Below the pieces are notes generated by a model that made no database searches, had not been told where the DNA came from, and saw only the letters and a list, made by a program, of their open reading frames with translations. DNA of 50,929 bases, from assembly GCA_001314905.1 (NCBI GenBank), contig LJZT01000020.1, positions 1 to 50,929 of the forward strand, given 5' to 3'. A program made the position numbers and the translations under genes. Below are positions 24,383-33,147 of the stretch, one piece after another. The stretch is from Phormidium sp. OSCR. GTDB taxonomy: Bacteria; Cyanobacteriota; Cyanobacteriia; Cyanobacteriales; Geitlerinemataceae. How positions within the stretch are numbered: position 1 is the stretch's first letter; each line of letters begins with the position of its first letter.

Positions 24383-25027
24383 ATGATGGTGATTGCAGCC
24401 CCGGAACCCCCCAGCCGAGTTCAACCCCAAGGTGAACAGCGGGTTGTATTTCATGGGATGGATTGGGATGGCTATTTGAATCTATTAAGGCTTTTACCCC
24501 AGTCCAGAAGTTCTCGTTTGACCTATGATAATGGTCTTTTAGAAATCACAATGCCCCTAGAAGAGCATGAGTTTGCTCGCTGTTTGATTGAGCGATTTAT
24601 TGTGATTTTGGTGGAAATGTTGGGATTCTCGTTAAAAACTATGGGGTCAACGACGCTCAACTATCCCCAATTCCAAAAAGGTGCGGAACCGGATCAGGCC
24701 TATTACATTCAAAACCAGCCTTTGGTAAAGGGACGATCTATTGATTTAGCCCAAGATCCGCCCCCAGATTTAGTGGTTGAGGTGGATATTACTCATACTG
24801 ATATTGCCAAAAATCAGTTTTATGCGGGTTTAGGCGTGCCGGAGTTTTGGCGCTTTGATGGACAGATTTGGCGCATTTATCAGCTTCAATCGGGGGTCTA
24901 TGTGGAGTGCGATCGCCCTCCGACGTTTCCCCAAGTTCCTAAGGATTGGCTGTATGAGTTCTTGAGGATGGCCCGAGAGGATGAGATTGGGGCCATGCGA
25001 TCGCTGCGAGACCGTTTTTCCTCCTAA
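24383..25027 (+). CDS. Uma2-family (DUF820) PD-(D/E)XK nuclease-like protein
   Basis: A 214-residue protein starting MMVIAAPEPP. The motifs RLTYDNGLLEITMPLEEHE, PPPDLVVEVDITHTDIAKN (catalytic Asp and Glu of the PD-(D/E)XK fold) and GVPEFWRFD are those of the very abundant cyanobacterial Uma2 family. Role is unknown; some are suspected transposon-derived or defence nucleases. It closes the five-gene plus-strand run. A 32-bp copy of the reductase gene's 3' end begins within its stop codon. Confidence 0.9.
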   Translation: MMVIAAPEPPSRVQPQGEQRVVFHGMDWDGYLNLLRLLPQSRSSRLTYDNGLLEITMPLEEHEFARCLIERFIVILVEMLGFSLKTMGSTTLNYPQFQKGAEPDQAYYIQNQPLVKGRSIDLAQDPPPDLVVEVDITHTDIAKNQFYAGLGVPEFWRFDGQIWRIYQLQSGVYVECDRPPTFPQVPKDWLYEFLRMAREDEIGAMRSLRDRFSS

Positions 25028-25054
25028 CGCCCCATCATCCCCCCACTGAGACGA
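25023..25054. repeat. 32-bp perfect direct repeat of 27327-27358
   Basis: The 32 bases from cctaacgccc to tgagacga are identical at both sites. The right copy is the 3' end, including stop codon, of the reductase gene at 27328. The left copy overlaps the last codons of the Uma2 gene. The pair brackets about 2.3 kb holding the RTX/CAP gene. Confidence 0.85.
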
Positions 25055-25083
25055 GGGATTGGTCTGGATCTCATCACGTCTTA

Positions 25084-25137
25084 ACCCGATTTTCCCTCCC
25101 ACATGGGGTCTCACATGGGGGGATATCGGGTCTTTTT
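25084..25137 (+). terminator. Probable rho-independent terminator after the Uma2 gene
   Basis: ACCCGAT pairs with ATCGGGT around an internal ACATGGGG-containing loop, and is followed by CTTTTTA. It fits termination of the five-gene plus-strand run. Confidence 0.6.
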
Positions 25138-25184
25138 ATGAATTTTTGTAACAATTCAGGGCGGATTACGTAAAACTCGCCTGT

Positions 25185-25312
25185 TCATCCCGACAGACCT
25201 ATAGAGCCTCTGATGAGGTTCGCTGTCTACCTCAGCTTCTCTCCTGACTCGGATGGGCTGAGGACAAGTCACCGTCAGGGAGGAGCCAGTCCTATGAGTT
25301 AACGTTGTCAGC
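25185..25312 (+). ncRNA. Candidate structured leader RNA with pseudoknot-like pairing
   Basis: Within the 534-bp gap before the RTX/CAP gene, several perfect pairings are visible. GACAG (25192) pairs with CTGTC (25223) around CCTC-tgat-GAGG. CCTCAGC (25230) pairs with GCTGAGG (25257), and CTCCTGAC in its loop (25241) pairs with GTCAGG.GAG (25274), an H-type pseudoknot pattern or two mutually exclusive stems. I do not recognise a known riboswitch class. The rest of the gap (25320-25561) is AT-richer and holds no gene; promoter elements for the RTX/CAP gene are probably there but not clear. Confidence 0.4.
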
Positions 25313-25561
25313 TATCCACAACCTGAATTGATGATGAGCTAAGTCTAACATCTCCGTAATTATTCGTAGGTAATACGGGTTAAATGTCAGGATTAGCTAA
25401 TAGATGAAAGAGGCGTTTCTTTTGTCACTATTCATGCTGTTTTTTGTAATTTTACAAATATAAAGTTTATGTAAATTCAGGAACTTAGGGTTGATTCCTC
25501 TTGGGAAATCGGCTATAAAAACAAACAAGTGATTAAGCAAGTTGGCTAAGGTTTTCAAATC

Positions 25562-27214
25562 ATGGTTTTGAATATTGTCACGGATGGTGGGTTTGACTTC
25601 GGAATTGCGACAGACGCGGGTGATCAGGTCCTCATGGCTCAATTGCCAGCCGATCAGTTAAATCAGTTAAGTAGTTCAGAATTTCCAGATGCGATCGCCC
25701 TCCTGGGAGGGAATGATTATTTTGAGAATGACGACACCGGACGAATTGTCTTCGGGAATGCTGGAAATGATACAATTATCGGTGGAATAGGAAATGACAC
25801 GATCGCCGCTGGACGTGATGATGACCGCATTCAGGCCACGGCTGGAGATAATATCCTGTTTGGTAATCTTGGCAGCGATACCGTAACCGGTGGTTCTGGA
25901 AATGACTCCTTGTTTGGGGGACAAGGAAATGATGCCATCAATGGGGGAGCAGGGAATGATCTCTTGTCAGGCGATCGGGGTGTTGATACTCTGACTGGCG
26001 GTGGCGGAACCAATGAGTTCATCCTACAAGCATCAAATGCAAATCGCGATGTGATTACTGACTTCCAGCCGGGAGTTGATAAACTCCGTGTTCCCGATGG
26101 CGTTACCATCGCCGACTTACGACTCCAAGCATCCGGGGCTTCCACTAATGTTTCTCTCAATGGTGGGGTCATCGCCGAGCTTAATAACGTTTCGGTTGCT
26201 TCACTCACCACCGATGACTTTATTGGAGAACTGGGAAATATCTCCACACCACCGCCTGAGTCCGACGGACCCAATCCAAGTTTTGAAGAGCAAGTCTTGG
26301 CACTGGTGAATCAGGAGCGAACTAAGGAAGGCTTGCAACCTTTGGTTTTAGAACCTTCGCTCAGGGACGCTGCACGAACTCACAGCCGAAATATGGCCCA
26401 ACAGGACTTCTTTGATCATACCGGGGCCGATGGGTCACGATTTACGGATCGAATTCGGGCAACTGGCTTCTCAATTACAGGGGCTTCTGCAGAAAACATT
26501 GCCGCTGGGTCGGCAACTCCCGAAGCTGTTGTTCAGCGGTGGATGAATAGTTCGGGACATCGGGCCAACATTCTCAACCCAGCCTTGACTCAACTTGGGG
26601 TGGGTCACTATTTCCTGGCCAATGATACAGGCAATGTCAATTATAACCACTACTGGACTCAGAAATTTCATGCGGGCCAACCGTCCATTGAAGAGCCAGA
26701 ACCGCCTCGCGTTCAGCCGCCAGTTGAGGTGCTTCCACCCTTACCTTCGCCACCTAATCAGCCAGGGACTCCACCCCTTCCAGAACCCCCTCAACAAGGA
26801 GAGCCAGAGCGTCCAATTGTTGAGCCTCCAAACGAACCGATTCCTAATCCTCCACCTCCACCAGAAACAGGTGTCATTCCTGCCCCACCACCACCTACAC
26901 CCACCCCACAACCCCCAGGTTCCGAGCAACCGCCAGTCCCAGGACCCGGTGCAGATCCGGGTTCACCACCGCCTCCACCCACCCCACAACCCCCAGGTTC
27001 TGAGCAACCGCCAGTCCCAGGACCCGGTGCAGATCCGGGTTCACCACCGCCTCCACCCACCCCACAACCCCCAGGTTCTGAGCAACCGCCAGCGCCAACG
27101 CCGGGTGCTACTCCCGGTTCAACGCCACCTATACCGCCACTTTTTGGATCGGTGCAACCAGTTGCACCTGCCCCCGCAGCGGCTCCTCCTGGGATGACTC
27201 CTCCAGTTCCCTAA
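25562..27214 (+). CDS. RTX repeat - CAP domain - proline-rich extracellular protein
   Basis: A 550-residue protein with no N-terminal signal peptide. Residues about 45-150 hold calcium-binding RTX nonapeptides (GNAGNDTIIGG, GSGNDSLFGG, GAGNDLLSGD), followed by DVITDFQPGVDKL to about 220. Residues 243-371 are a CAP/SCP (PR-1-like) domain with His274, Glu311 (AENIAAG) and His333 (SSGHRANIL). From 376 to the end it is proline-rich, with a 26-residue unit repeated nearly three times (PGSEQPPVPGPGADPGSPPP). RTX proteins usually leave by type I secretion; here the RTX block is N-terminal, which is unusual. No transporter is nearby. Likely a cell-surface or secreted protein. Confidence 0.88.
   Translation: MVLNIVTDGGFDFGIATDAGDQVLMAQLPADQLNQLSSSEFPDAIALLGGNDYFENDDTGRIVFGNAGNDTIIGGIGNDTIAAGRDDDRIQATAGDNILFGNLGSDTVTGGSGNDSLFGGQGNDAINGGAGNDLLSGDRGVDTLTGGGGTNEFILQASNANRDVITDFQPGVDKLRVPDGVTIADLRLQASGASTNVSLNGGVIAELNNVSVASLTTDDFIGELGNISTPPPESDGPNPSFEEQVLALVNQERTKEGLQPLVLEPSLRDAARTHSRNMAQQDFFDHTGADGSRFTDRIRATGFSITGASAENIAAGSATPEAVVQRWMNSSGHRANILNPALTQLGVGHYFLANDTGNVNYNHYWTQKFHAGQPSIEEPEPPRVQPPVEVLPPLPSPPNQPGTPPLPEPPQQGEPERPIVEPPNEPIPNPPPPPETGVIPAPPPPTPTPQPPGSEQPPVPGPGADPGSPPPPPTPQPPGSEQPPVPGPGADPGSPPPPPTPQPPGSEQPPAPTPGATPGSTPPIPPLFGSVQPVAPAPAAAPPGMTPPVP
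26898..27115 (+). repeat. 78-bp in-frame tandem repeat in the proline-rich tail
   Basis: Units start near 26898, 26976 and 27054. The first two are almost identical at DNA level and the third diverges after 24 bases. They encode 26 residues each, so copy number changes keep the frame. Confidence 0.9.
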
Positions 27215-27233
27215 ATCACATTGATAGCTAGTC

Positions 27234-27254
27234 ATGGGCGGCTCAGCCGCCCAT
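27234..27254. terminator. Perfect 9-bp hairpin between convergent genes
   Basis: ATGGGCGGC-tca-GCCGCCCAT lies between the RTX/CAP gene and the convergent reductase gene. It has no T-tract on either side, so it may act as a bidirectional block or be a dispersed repeat. Confidence 0.5.
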
Positions 27255-27327
27255 ACACTGTATACCGAGCATTCCGAACTGTCACGATTCACATAGGAAG
27301 ACAACAGTTTCCTAGGCGCACATTCCC

Positions 27328-28455
27328 CTAACGCCCCATCATCCCCCCACTGAGACGACGCAGGGCGCGGTTGGCCACATTAGAATAGCGCAACTCCCCA
27401 CAGAGGATTTTCAACATAATCTGAGTGGCGATGGGTTGCTTAATCGCCACCTTATAGGCAATCCCAGGGAAACGATACAACGCCGCCGCCAGACGGGCCG
27501 CCCAAGCCATATCCGCCCCCCAAGTCTCCTGAACCGTTTGACTATACCCCTCCAGGGCGTTGATATCCCCAGAGAGAGACTTGTCAATGGCCTCGGCGGC
27601 CGTCATGCCACTATACAGACAAGGACGAATCCCCTCAGCAGTGAGGGGATCGACAAATCCTGCCGCTTCGCCAATCAAGAGGGCATTTTGACTGTGCAAG
27701 GGCCGATCGCCATCCCAAAGCGCAATCGAACTCTCCCGCAACTGGCGATCGCCCTTCGGCAAGCCTACCCGATCCGCGTACTCCTGCAAAACTTTCGGTA
27801 GCTTCTTATTCTCCCCCCCCAAAAAGGTACTCGTACTAATCGAAAAGCCATCCGCCTTGGGAAACTGCCAGATAAAGCCATTCTTCACCTGGCCAAAGGC
27901 AAAATCAATCGGGGCCGACTCCGCCTGGGGACTGGCAACCTCTAACGTGGCCGCTAAGCGAGTTTTTGGGGTTTTTAATTTCAACCAGGGGGCCACCGGG
28001 CCACTGGCCCCATCGGCCCCAATCAGATAGCGGCCAAACCGGGGTTCGCCGTTGGTTTGGATTTGCCAGCGATCGCCGTTCCAAGCAATCCCCGTCACCT
28101 CCACCCCCGTCTCCACCGTCGCCCCTTGCTCGATAGCCTGATCCAACAATAGGGCATCAAAAGCATCCCGACGCACCATCCACATCGGTTCCGCCGTATC
28201 GAGTTCCACCAACACCGGGTCCTCATACTTCCAGGTATAGCGAACCGTCTTCACCTTGCGAGAAATCACTGGGGAAAAGTCGAACTCAAACCAGGGGGCG
28301 ATCGCCGGAGAAACCCCCCCTGCACAAGAAGCCTGGCCCGGTTGGGGGTGTTTATCCAAAACGAGAACCGATCGCCCCCGCTTCGCTAAATGATAGGCGG
28401 CGGCCCCTCCCGCTGGGCCGGCACCAATGATCACACAGTCGAACAGTTCACTCAT
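27328..28455 (-). CDS. Geranylgeranyl reductase-family FAD oxidoreductase
   Basis: A 375-residue flavoprotein with the FAD-binding GAGPAGGAAAYHLA at residues 11-24, VLVLDKHPQPG, the C-A-G-G-x-S signature (SCAGGVSP), the GD motif near DGASGP and GEAAGFVDPLTAEGI. This is the geranylgeranyl reductase family. Chlorophyll-synthesis ChlP in cyanobacteria is about 407 residues with a CGGAIP motif; this protein is shorter and reads CAGGVSP, so I treat it as a paralogue acting on another isoprenoid or lipid. It follows frr by 88 bp on the same strand and is likely co-transcribed. Confidence 0.85.
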   Translation of the reverse strand: MSELFDCVIIGAGPAGGAAAYHLAKRGRSVLVLDKHPQPGQASCAGGVSPAIAPWFEFDFSPVISRKVKTVRYTWKYEDPVLVELDTAEPMWMVRRDAFDALLLDQAIEQGATVETGVEVTGIAWNGDRWQIQTNGEPRFGRYLIGADGASGPVAPWLKLKTPKTRLAATLEVASPQAESAPIDFAFGQVKNGFIWQFPKADGFSISTSTFLGGENKKLPKVLQEYADRVGLPKGDRQLRESSIALWDGDRPLHSQNALLIGEAAGFVDPLTAEGIRPCLYSGMTAAEAIDKSLSGDINALEGYSQTVQETWGADMAWAARLAAALYRFPGIAYKVAIKQPIATQIMLKILCGELRYSNVANRALRRLSGGMMGR

Positions 28456-28543
28456 GGGTTCACAATGACATCAGGACAATCGATAGGTTCGGTGGTTGGC
28501 CGCCGAACCCCGGATAGATACACCCCCGAATCAGGACAATTCC

Positions 28544-29089
28544 CTACACCGTGGTGATATCCTTCTCTTTCTCCGCCAGCAGTTTATCAATCTTGTCCGT
28601 ATACTTATCCGTGAGAGCCTGAATCTGATCTTGCAAATCCCGAGACTCGTCTTCGGAGATATCGCTGTTTTTCTCCTGTTTGCGCACTTCATCAATGGCA
28701 TCCCGACGCGCATTGCGCACCGAGACTTTGCCATCTTCGGCACACTTGGCCGCCAACTTAACAAACTCCTGACGGCGTTCACTGGTCAATGGCGGAACAT
28801 TGAGACGAATCACCTTACCGTCATTGTTGGGCATCATGCCAACATCTGACATACTGATGGCCTTCTCAATAGTCGCTAAACTACTCGGGTCAAACGGTTG
28901 AATCAGAATCGTGGTCGAATCTGGGGTGCTAATCCCGGCCAAACTCTTGAGGGGGGTGGGGCTATTGTAATAGTCCACCATCACGCGATCGAGAATCGCC
29001 GCGTTAGCGCGTCCTGTGCGAATGGAATTAAACGCTCTCAACGTCGCATCCACTGCACTCTGCATCCGTTCTTCAACTTCAGGTAACAT
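28544..29089 (-). CDS. frr: Ribosome recycling factor
   Basis: A 181-residue protein of the standard family length, beginning [20 protein letters not shown] and showing [27 protein letters not shown] and [18 protein letters not shown]. With EF-G it splits post-termination ribosomes. Its start overlaps the pyrH stop by 11 bp, so the two are translationally coupled. Confidence 0.97.
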   Translation of the reverse strand: MLPEVEERMQSAVDATLRAFNSIRTGRANAAILDRVMVDYYNSPTPLKSLAGISTPDSTTILIQPFDPSSLATIEKAISMSDVGMMPNNDGKVIRLNVPPLTSERRQEFVKLAAKCAEDGKVSVRNARRDAIDEVRKQEKNSDISEDESRDLQDQIQALTDKYTDKIDKLLAEKEKDITTV

Positions 29090-29819
29090 TACAGGAACCT
29101 CCTACTATTGTTCCGACGGGTTCGCCGGCCACGGCGCGGCTGATGTTGCCACGCTGCGACAGGTTAAACACTATGATAGGGATATTGTTCTCCTTACATA
29201 AAGCGATCGCCGTGCTGTCCATCACCCGCAGGTCGTGAGTGAGGACATGACTATAGGTCAAACTCTTGTAGAGATGAGCCTCCGCATCGCCGGTGGGATC
29301 GCGATCATACACCCCATCGACTTTTGTGGCCTTGAAGATCACTTCCGCATCAATCTCAGCGGCCCGCAACGCAGCGGTGGTATCTGTCGTAAAAAACGGG
29401 TTCCCAGAACCCGCACCGAACACCACCACTCGTCCTTTCTCCAAATGTCGCATCGCTCGGCGGCGAATATAGGGTTCGGCCACCTCCTGCATGGCGATCG
29501 CCGTCTGGACTCGCGTTGGCACACCCATCTGTTCTAAAGCATCCTGAAGGGTCATCGCATTCATGACGGTGGCAATCATACCAATATAATCCGCCGTAGC
29601 CCGATCCATCCCCGCCGACGAGGCTTTGACACCGCGAAAGATATTACCGCCACCGACGACGATCGCCACCTGGGTTCCCGACGCCACCACTTCAGCGATT
29701 TCCTGGGCCAGTTGCTGCACCACCGCTGGGTCAATCCCATAGCCAAGATTGCCCATCAAGGCTTCACCACTAAGTTTAAGTAAAATCCGTTGGTATGCTT
29801 TTGCCATCTGTTCTGCCAT
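29079..29819 (-). CDS. pyrH: UMP kinase
   Basis: A 246-residue cytosolic kinase converting UMP to UDP. The start at 29819 ([20 protein letters not shown]) has GGAG 9 bases upstream; the second ATG at 29807 lacks one. Motifs include [47 protein letters not shown] and NIPIIVFNL, all expected of the bacterial amino-acid-kinase-fold UMP kinase. The order pyrH-frr is the usual one. Confidence 0.97.
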   Translation of the reverse strand: MAEQMAKAYQRILLKLSGEALMGNLGYGIDPAVVQQLAQEIAEVVASGTQVAIVVGGGNIFRGVKASSAGMDRATADYIGMIATVMNAMTLQDALEQMGVPTRVQTAIAMQEVAEPYIRRRAMRHLEKGRVVVFGAGSGNPFFTTDTTAALRAAEIDAEVIFKATKVDGVYDRDPTGDAEAHLYKSLTYSHVLTHDLRVMDSTAIALCKENNIPIIVFNLSQRGNISRAVAGEPVGTIVGGSCNVT

Positions 29820-29911
29820 AGGTTTAGCTCCATTCCCCTCCATAAACCGCCTCCAACTATAACAGGCTTTTGCTCTAGCACTAAAGAGGGCCTTCAATCT
29901 GGTTCAGGAAC

Positions 29912-30445
29912 TTACGTGGCCGCCGGCCGCCAGTTCAACGGACAACCCTGGGCCTCAGTTCGGGGAATGGCGATCGCCTCATCCTTAAGCAACGCCTCAA
30001 TGGCATCGTGCAAATAGTTCTGTTTCACCCCAGCGGCCGACTCGGCACAGTCATCAATTTGCCCTCTGTAACACAAAATTCCAGTTTTGTCAAGCAAAAA
30101 TACCTCAGGCGTCACCGTCACCCCAAAACACTGAGCCACATCCTGGGTGACATCCCGTAGATAGGGAAAATTCAACTGTGCCTCACGGTCCAAGGCTTTC
30201 ATCGCCTCAAAGGTGTCCGCATCATTGGCATTAATGGCCACCACCATCAGCCGGCGATCGCGATACTCTCGTTGCAATGCCTTGAGGAGATCGACATACA
30301 TCTGACAATGGGGGCAAGTATTCGAGAAAAACACCACCACCACCGCGCGACATTCATCTAAATACCGGGCTAAATGATGGACGGTTCCCTTGGTTCCAGG
30401 CAACTCAAAATCCGGGGCGTAAGCGCCAATTTCTGTACCATTCAT
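29912..30445 (-). CDS. Thioredoxin-fold redoxin (AhpC/TlpA type)
   Basis: A 177-residue soluble protein: APDFELPGTKGTVHHLARYL, then VVVVFFSNTCPHCQMYVDLL with the CPHC redox motif (Cys44, Cys47), then TPEVFLLDKTG with the cis-proline. There is no signal peptide, so it is likely cytosolic. Such proteins are often annotated as thiol-disulfide reductase or peroxiredoxin-like; the exact reaction is not shown. It is read alone, 92 bp upstream of pyrH. Confidence 0.85.
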   Translation of the reverse strand: MNGTEIGAYAPDFELPGTKGTVHHLARYLDECRAVVVVFFSNTCPHCQMYVDLLKALQREYRDRRLMVVAINANDADTFEAMKALDREAQLNFPYLRDVTQDVAQCFGVTVTPEVFLLDKTGILCYRGQIDDCAESAAGVKQNYLHDAIEALLKDEAIAIPRTEAQGCPLNWRPAAT

Positions 30446-30518
30446 GAATAGGAGTGATCCTCATCTTGGGAATTATCCGGCTGGGAGATTGCCGTCGCCA
30501 ACGCGCCATAGCCCTGCG

Positions 30519-31427
30519 TTAAGGCCTAGCCCCATCAGCATAGTATCCCACTATTTTATAGGTCAACTTAGCCGCCGTGAACTCAGACACCACAGAATCA
30601 GGAATCGGACACAGTTCCACCACATCGGCCCCAATCAACTGATGTCGTTGACACAGACGACGCAAAAATCCTGTCAACTGATGCCAGTTTAACCCGCCCG
30701 GCTGAGGCGTTCCCACCCCCGGCAGCAGGCTCCCATCGAGGCCATCGAGATCCACCGTCAGAAACACCTTTTCGGTGGTAATTGCCCCGAGAGCGCGATC
30801 GCACCACTGGGGATCAGCCACCATCTCATGATCCCAAATCACCGGAATTTGCCGCCGTTCAATCAACTCCGCCTCCTGACGACAGACACTGCGAACCCCC
30901 ACCGCCAGCGAGGGTAGGCCCATCTCCAAAATCCGGTGCATCACACAGGCATGATTATACTTCGAGCCTTCATACACATCCCGCAAATCCCCATGCGCAT
31001 CGATTTGCACCACCGTAAACGGCTCCTCCCCATAGACCTGGCGATACCCCGCCACAACGCCGGCCGTGATACTATGTTCCCCACCGAGAGCTAAAACAAA
31101 CTTACCCGCCTCGACCATCTCCGCCACCGTCGTTTGTAGCTGCTGCACCATCTCGGTGGCTGTCACCGGACTGCGGCGAGTATCGGCGATGGGGGAATGA
31201 GTATGAATCCCCACCTCAAAACAGACCTCCCGTTGCAATTCCACGTCATAATATTCCAACTGATCTGAGGCCTCAAGTAACGCTGAAGGTCCCTGCTGAC
31301 AGCCCTGGCGATAGGTGGTCGTCGCCTCATAGGGAACCGGCAAAATCACCACCTGAGCGGCATCATAGCCCACATCAATTTCTTCACCGATAAAAGGGAG
31401 TATGGAGGTTTGAGAAAGAGTTTCCAT
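30519..31427 (-). CDS. speB: Agmatinase (ureohydrolase family)
   Basis: A 302-residue enzyme that hydrolyses agmatine to putrescine and urea. Start ATG at 31427 (METLSQTSILPFIG); upstream in-frame sequence is not protein-like. The manganese-binding motifs are present: GGEHSIT, IDAHGDLR and DLDGLDG, plus GCQQGPSALLEAS near the N-terminus. The close relatives guanidinobutyrase and guanidine hydrolase share this fold, so the substrate is probable, not certain. Confidence 0.87.
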   Translation of the reverse strand: METLSQTSILPFIGEEIDVGYDAAQVVILPVPYEATTTYRQGCQQGPSALLEASDQLEYYDVELQREVCFEVGIHTHSPIADTRRSPVTATEMVQQLQTTVAEMVEAGKFVLALGGEHSITAGVVAGYRQVYGEEPFTVVQIDAHGDLRDVYEGSKYNHACVMHRILEMGLPSLAVGVRSVCRQEAELIERRQIPVIWDHEMVADPQWCDRALGAITTEKVFLTVDLDGLDGSLLPGVGTPQPGGLNWHQLTGFLRRLCQRHQLIGADVVELCPIPDSVVSEFTAAKLTYKIVGYYADGARP

Positions 31428-31670
31428 GGATGTGCTATCAAAAGACGAGCAATAGACTATCAATAAAGCTATCCTAGAGCCGAGTTGCGATCGCCCCCAC
31501 CCCCAAACCCTTGCCAAACTCTTCGTAAACTCAGCCCAAATTTGTTGCCAATTGTCCCCAAACGCCGTAGACTTCTGCGATACTGACCCTAAGCCCAATC
31601 CGCGTCCCGCCTCCGAGCCGTATTACGGTAGCTTACCTCACCCTGTTCGATATCACTGAAGCCAATTGAC

Positions 31671-33092
31671 TTGGATTCTATAGCCGTTGTGTCTGTTCCC
31701 ATACAACCTGATCGCCCCAATAGTTCACCCATCCCGGAACCGACTCCTGTGTTTGCTCTCAAAGCCCTTGTCGCTCGGTTGCACCGTGAACAAAACAAAA
31801 CCCAAGACTTATTAAGTTCCCTAGGGTTCGCCCTACGCAGCTTCAATAATCTCAACCAATTTCTCGAACTGATTCCCCTCGTCGCCAGCCGTGTCACCGA
31901 CGCTGAGGGAGCCTCGTTGGTGTTGTTCAAACCCGACGGACAAGTGAGACTGCAACGCCTCCATTGTCAAGAGGGCCAATCCTGCGTCAACCTCCGCAAA
32001 GCCATCGACGCTGTAATCCGAGAGCAGCCCCACCCTCTGCCCATTTCCGGCGATCTCGATCGCCGCGTCGCCGACTATCTCGGACAAAACATCCAACTCC
32101 ACGGAACCCCCATCTCGATTCGCAACGAAGAACGGGGACGGCTGTACGTCTTTAGCCATGACCCTAAGTATACCTGGAGTGATGCCCGCCGTAAGCTCGT
32201 GCAACTCGTGGCCGACCAAACCGCTGTAGCCATCGTCAACGATGAACTAGCCGCCGAACTGCGACAAAAACAACGGTTGGACCGGGAATTAGAAATTGGG
32301 GCCGAGATTCAGTTACGTCTATTACCGAGTCAATGTCCCCAGATTGAGGGGATTCAACTCGCCGCTCGTTGTCAAACCGCTAACCGCGTCGGGGGAGATT
32401 ACTATGACTTTATCCCCACCAGTCATAACTTAGTGCGATCGCGTAACGTCCCAACCACCTCCACCACCCCAGACTCCGAACCCATCCCCACCGAAGCCGC
32501 CCAAGGTCGCTGGGGGATTACCATTGGTGATGTTATGGGCAAAGGAGTTCCCGCTGGCTTAATTATGACCCTAACCCGAGGGATGTTGCGCTCAGAAGCC
32601 CTCAACCAACATTCCCCCGCCCGCATTCTCAAACATCTCAACCGGGCCATGTATGCTGACCTGGAAAATTCTCATCGTTTCGTAACATTATTTTATTCTG
32701 AATATAACCCCGAAACCCATCAATTAGCCTACAGCAACGCCGCCCACACCCCGCCACTGCTTTGGAAAGCCCAACGTCAGGAAATTCTCCGCTTAGATAC
32801 CTGGGGAATGCTTGTCGGACTCGATGCTGAAACTGAATACGAAGAAGATAGTGTCATCCTCGAAGCAGGGGATACAATCTTGTACTATACAGACGGGTTT
32901 ACTGAGGCCTCTAACCCCAAAGGCGATCGCTTTGATGAAGACAACCTCATCGCCGCCTTTGAACGCACTTGTCGCCGTCACGCTGATCCCAATGACATCC
33001 TCAACTCCCTGTTTGATGCTGTTTGGGACTTCATCGGCCCCCACAAGTCCAATGACGATGATATGACCCTCGTGGTCCTACAGAAACGTTAA
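31671..33092 (+). CDS. PP2C (SpoIIE/RsbU)-type phosphatase with GAF domain
   Basis: A 473-residue cytosolic protein from a TTG at 31671; a GTG at 31689 is an alternative and neither has a clear ribosome-binding site. A GAF-like sensory domain covers about residues 55-205 ([18 protein letters not shown] to [18 protein letters not shown]). A helical linker follows, then the PP2C phosphatase ([60 protein letters not shown]), with metal-binding aspartates in those motifs. It likely dephosphorylates an anti-sigma-factor antagonist (STAS) protein; the partner is not nearby. Confidence 0.92.
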   Translation: MDSIAVVSVPIQPDRPNSSPIPEPTPVFALKALVARLHREQNKTQDLLSSLGFALRSFNNLNQFLELIPLVASRVTDAEGASLVLFKPDGQVRLQRLHCQEGQSCVNLRKAIDAVIREQPHPLPISGDLDRRVADYLGQNIQLHGTPISIRNEERGRLYVFSHDPKYTWSDARRKLVQLVADQTAVAIVNDELAAELRQKQRLDRELEIGAEIQLRLLPSQCPQIEGIQLAARCQTANRVGGDYYDFIPTSHNLVRSRNVPTTSTTPDSEPIPTEAAQGRWGITIGDVMGKGVPAGLIMTLTRGMLRSEALNQHSPARILKHLNRAMYADLENSHRFVTLFYSEYNPETHQLAYSNAAHTPPLLWKAQRQEILRLDTWGMLVGLDAETEYEEDSVILEAGDTILYYTDGFTEASNPKGDRFDEDNLIAAFERTCRRHADPNDILNSLFDAVWDFIGPHKSNDDDMTLVVLQKR

Positions 33093-33097
33093 CCGTT

Positions 33098-33147
33098 CCC
33101 TGAGCACTTCCCCCTGTTCCCTGTTCCCTATTCCCTATTCCCTTCTC
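33098..33147. repeat. Short TTCCCTR heptamer array before argH
   Basis: About five units of TTCCCTG/TTCCCTA fill the 55-bp gap between the phosphatase stop and the argH ATG, so argH has a repeat instead of a normal ribosome-binding site. Confidence 0.85.

Noticed and set aside
26791-27115. Gly-rich minus-strand reading frames
   Set aside because: They mirror the proline-rich tail of the plus-strand RTX/CAP protein and have no start signals.
25023-27358. Integrative element with att sites
   Set aside because: The 32-bp direct repeats would fit, but no integrase or transposase lies between them; kept only as a finding about duplication.
27328-28455. Assignment as chlP
   Set aside because: Length and the CAGGVSP motif differ from the ChlP form in cyanobacteria; kept as a family-level call.
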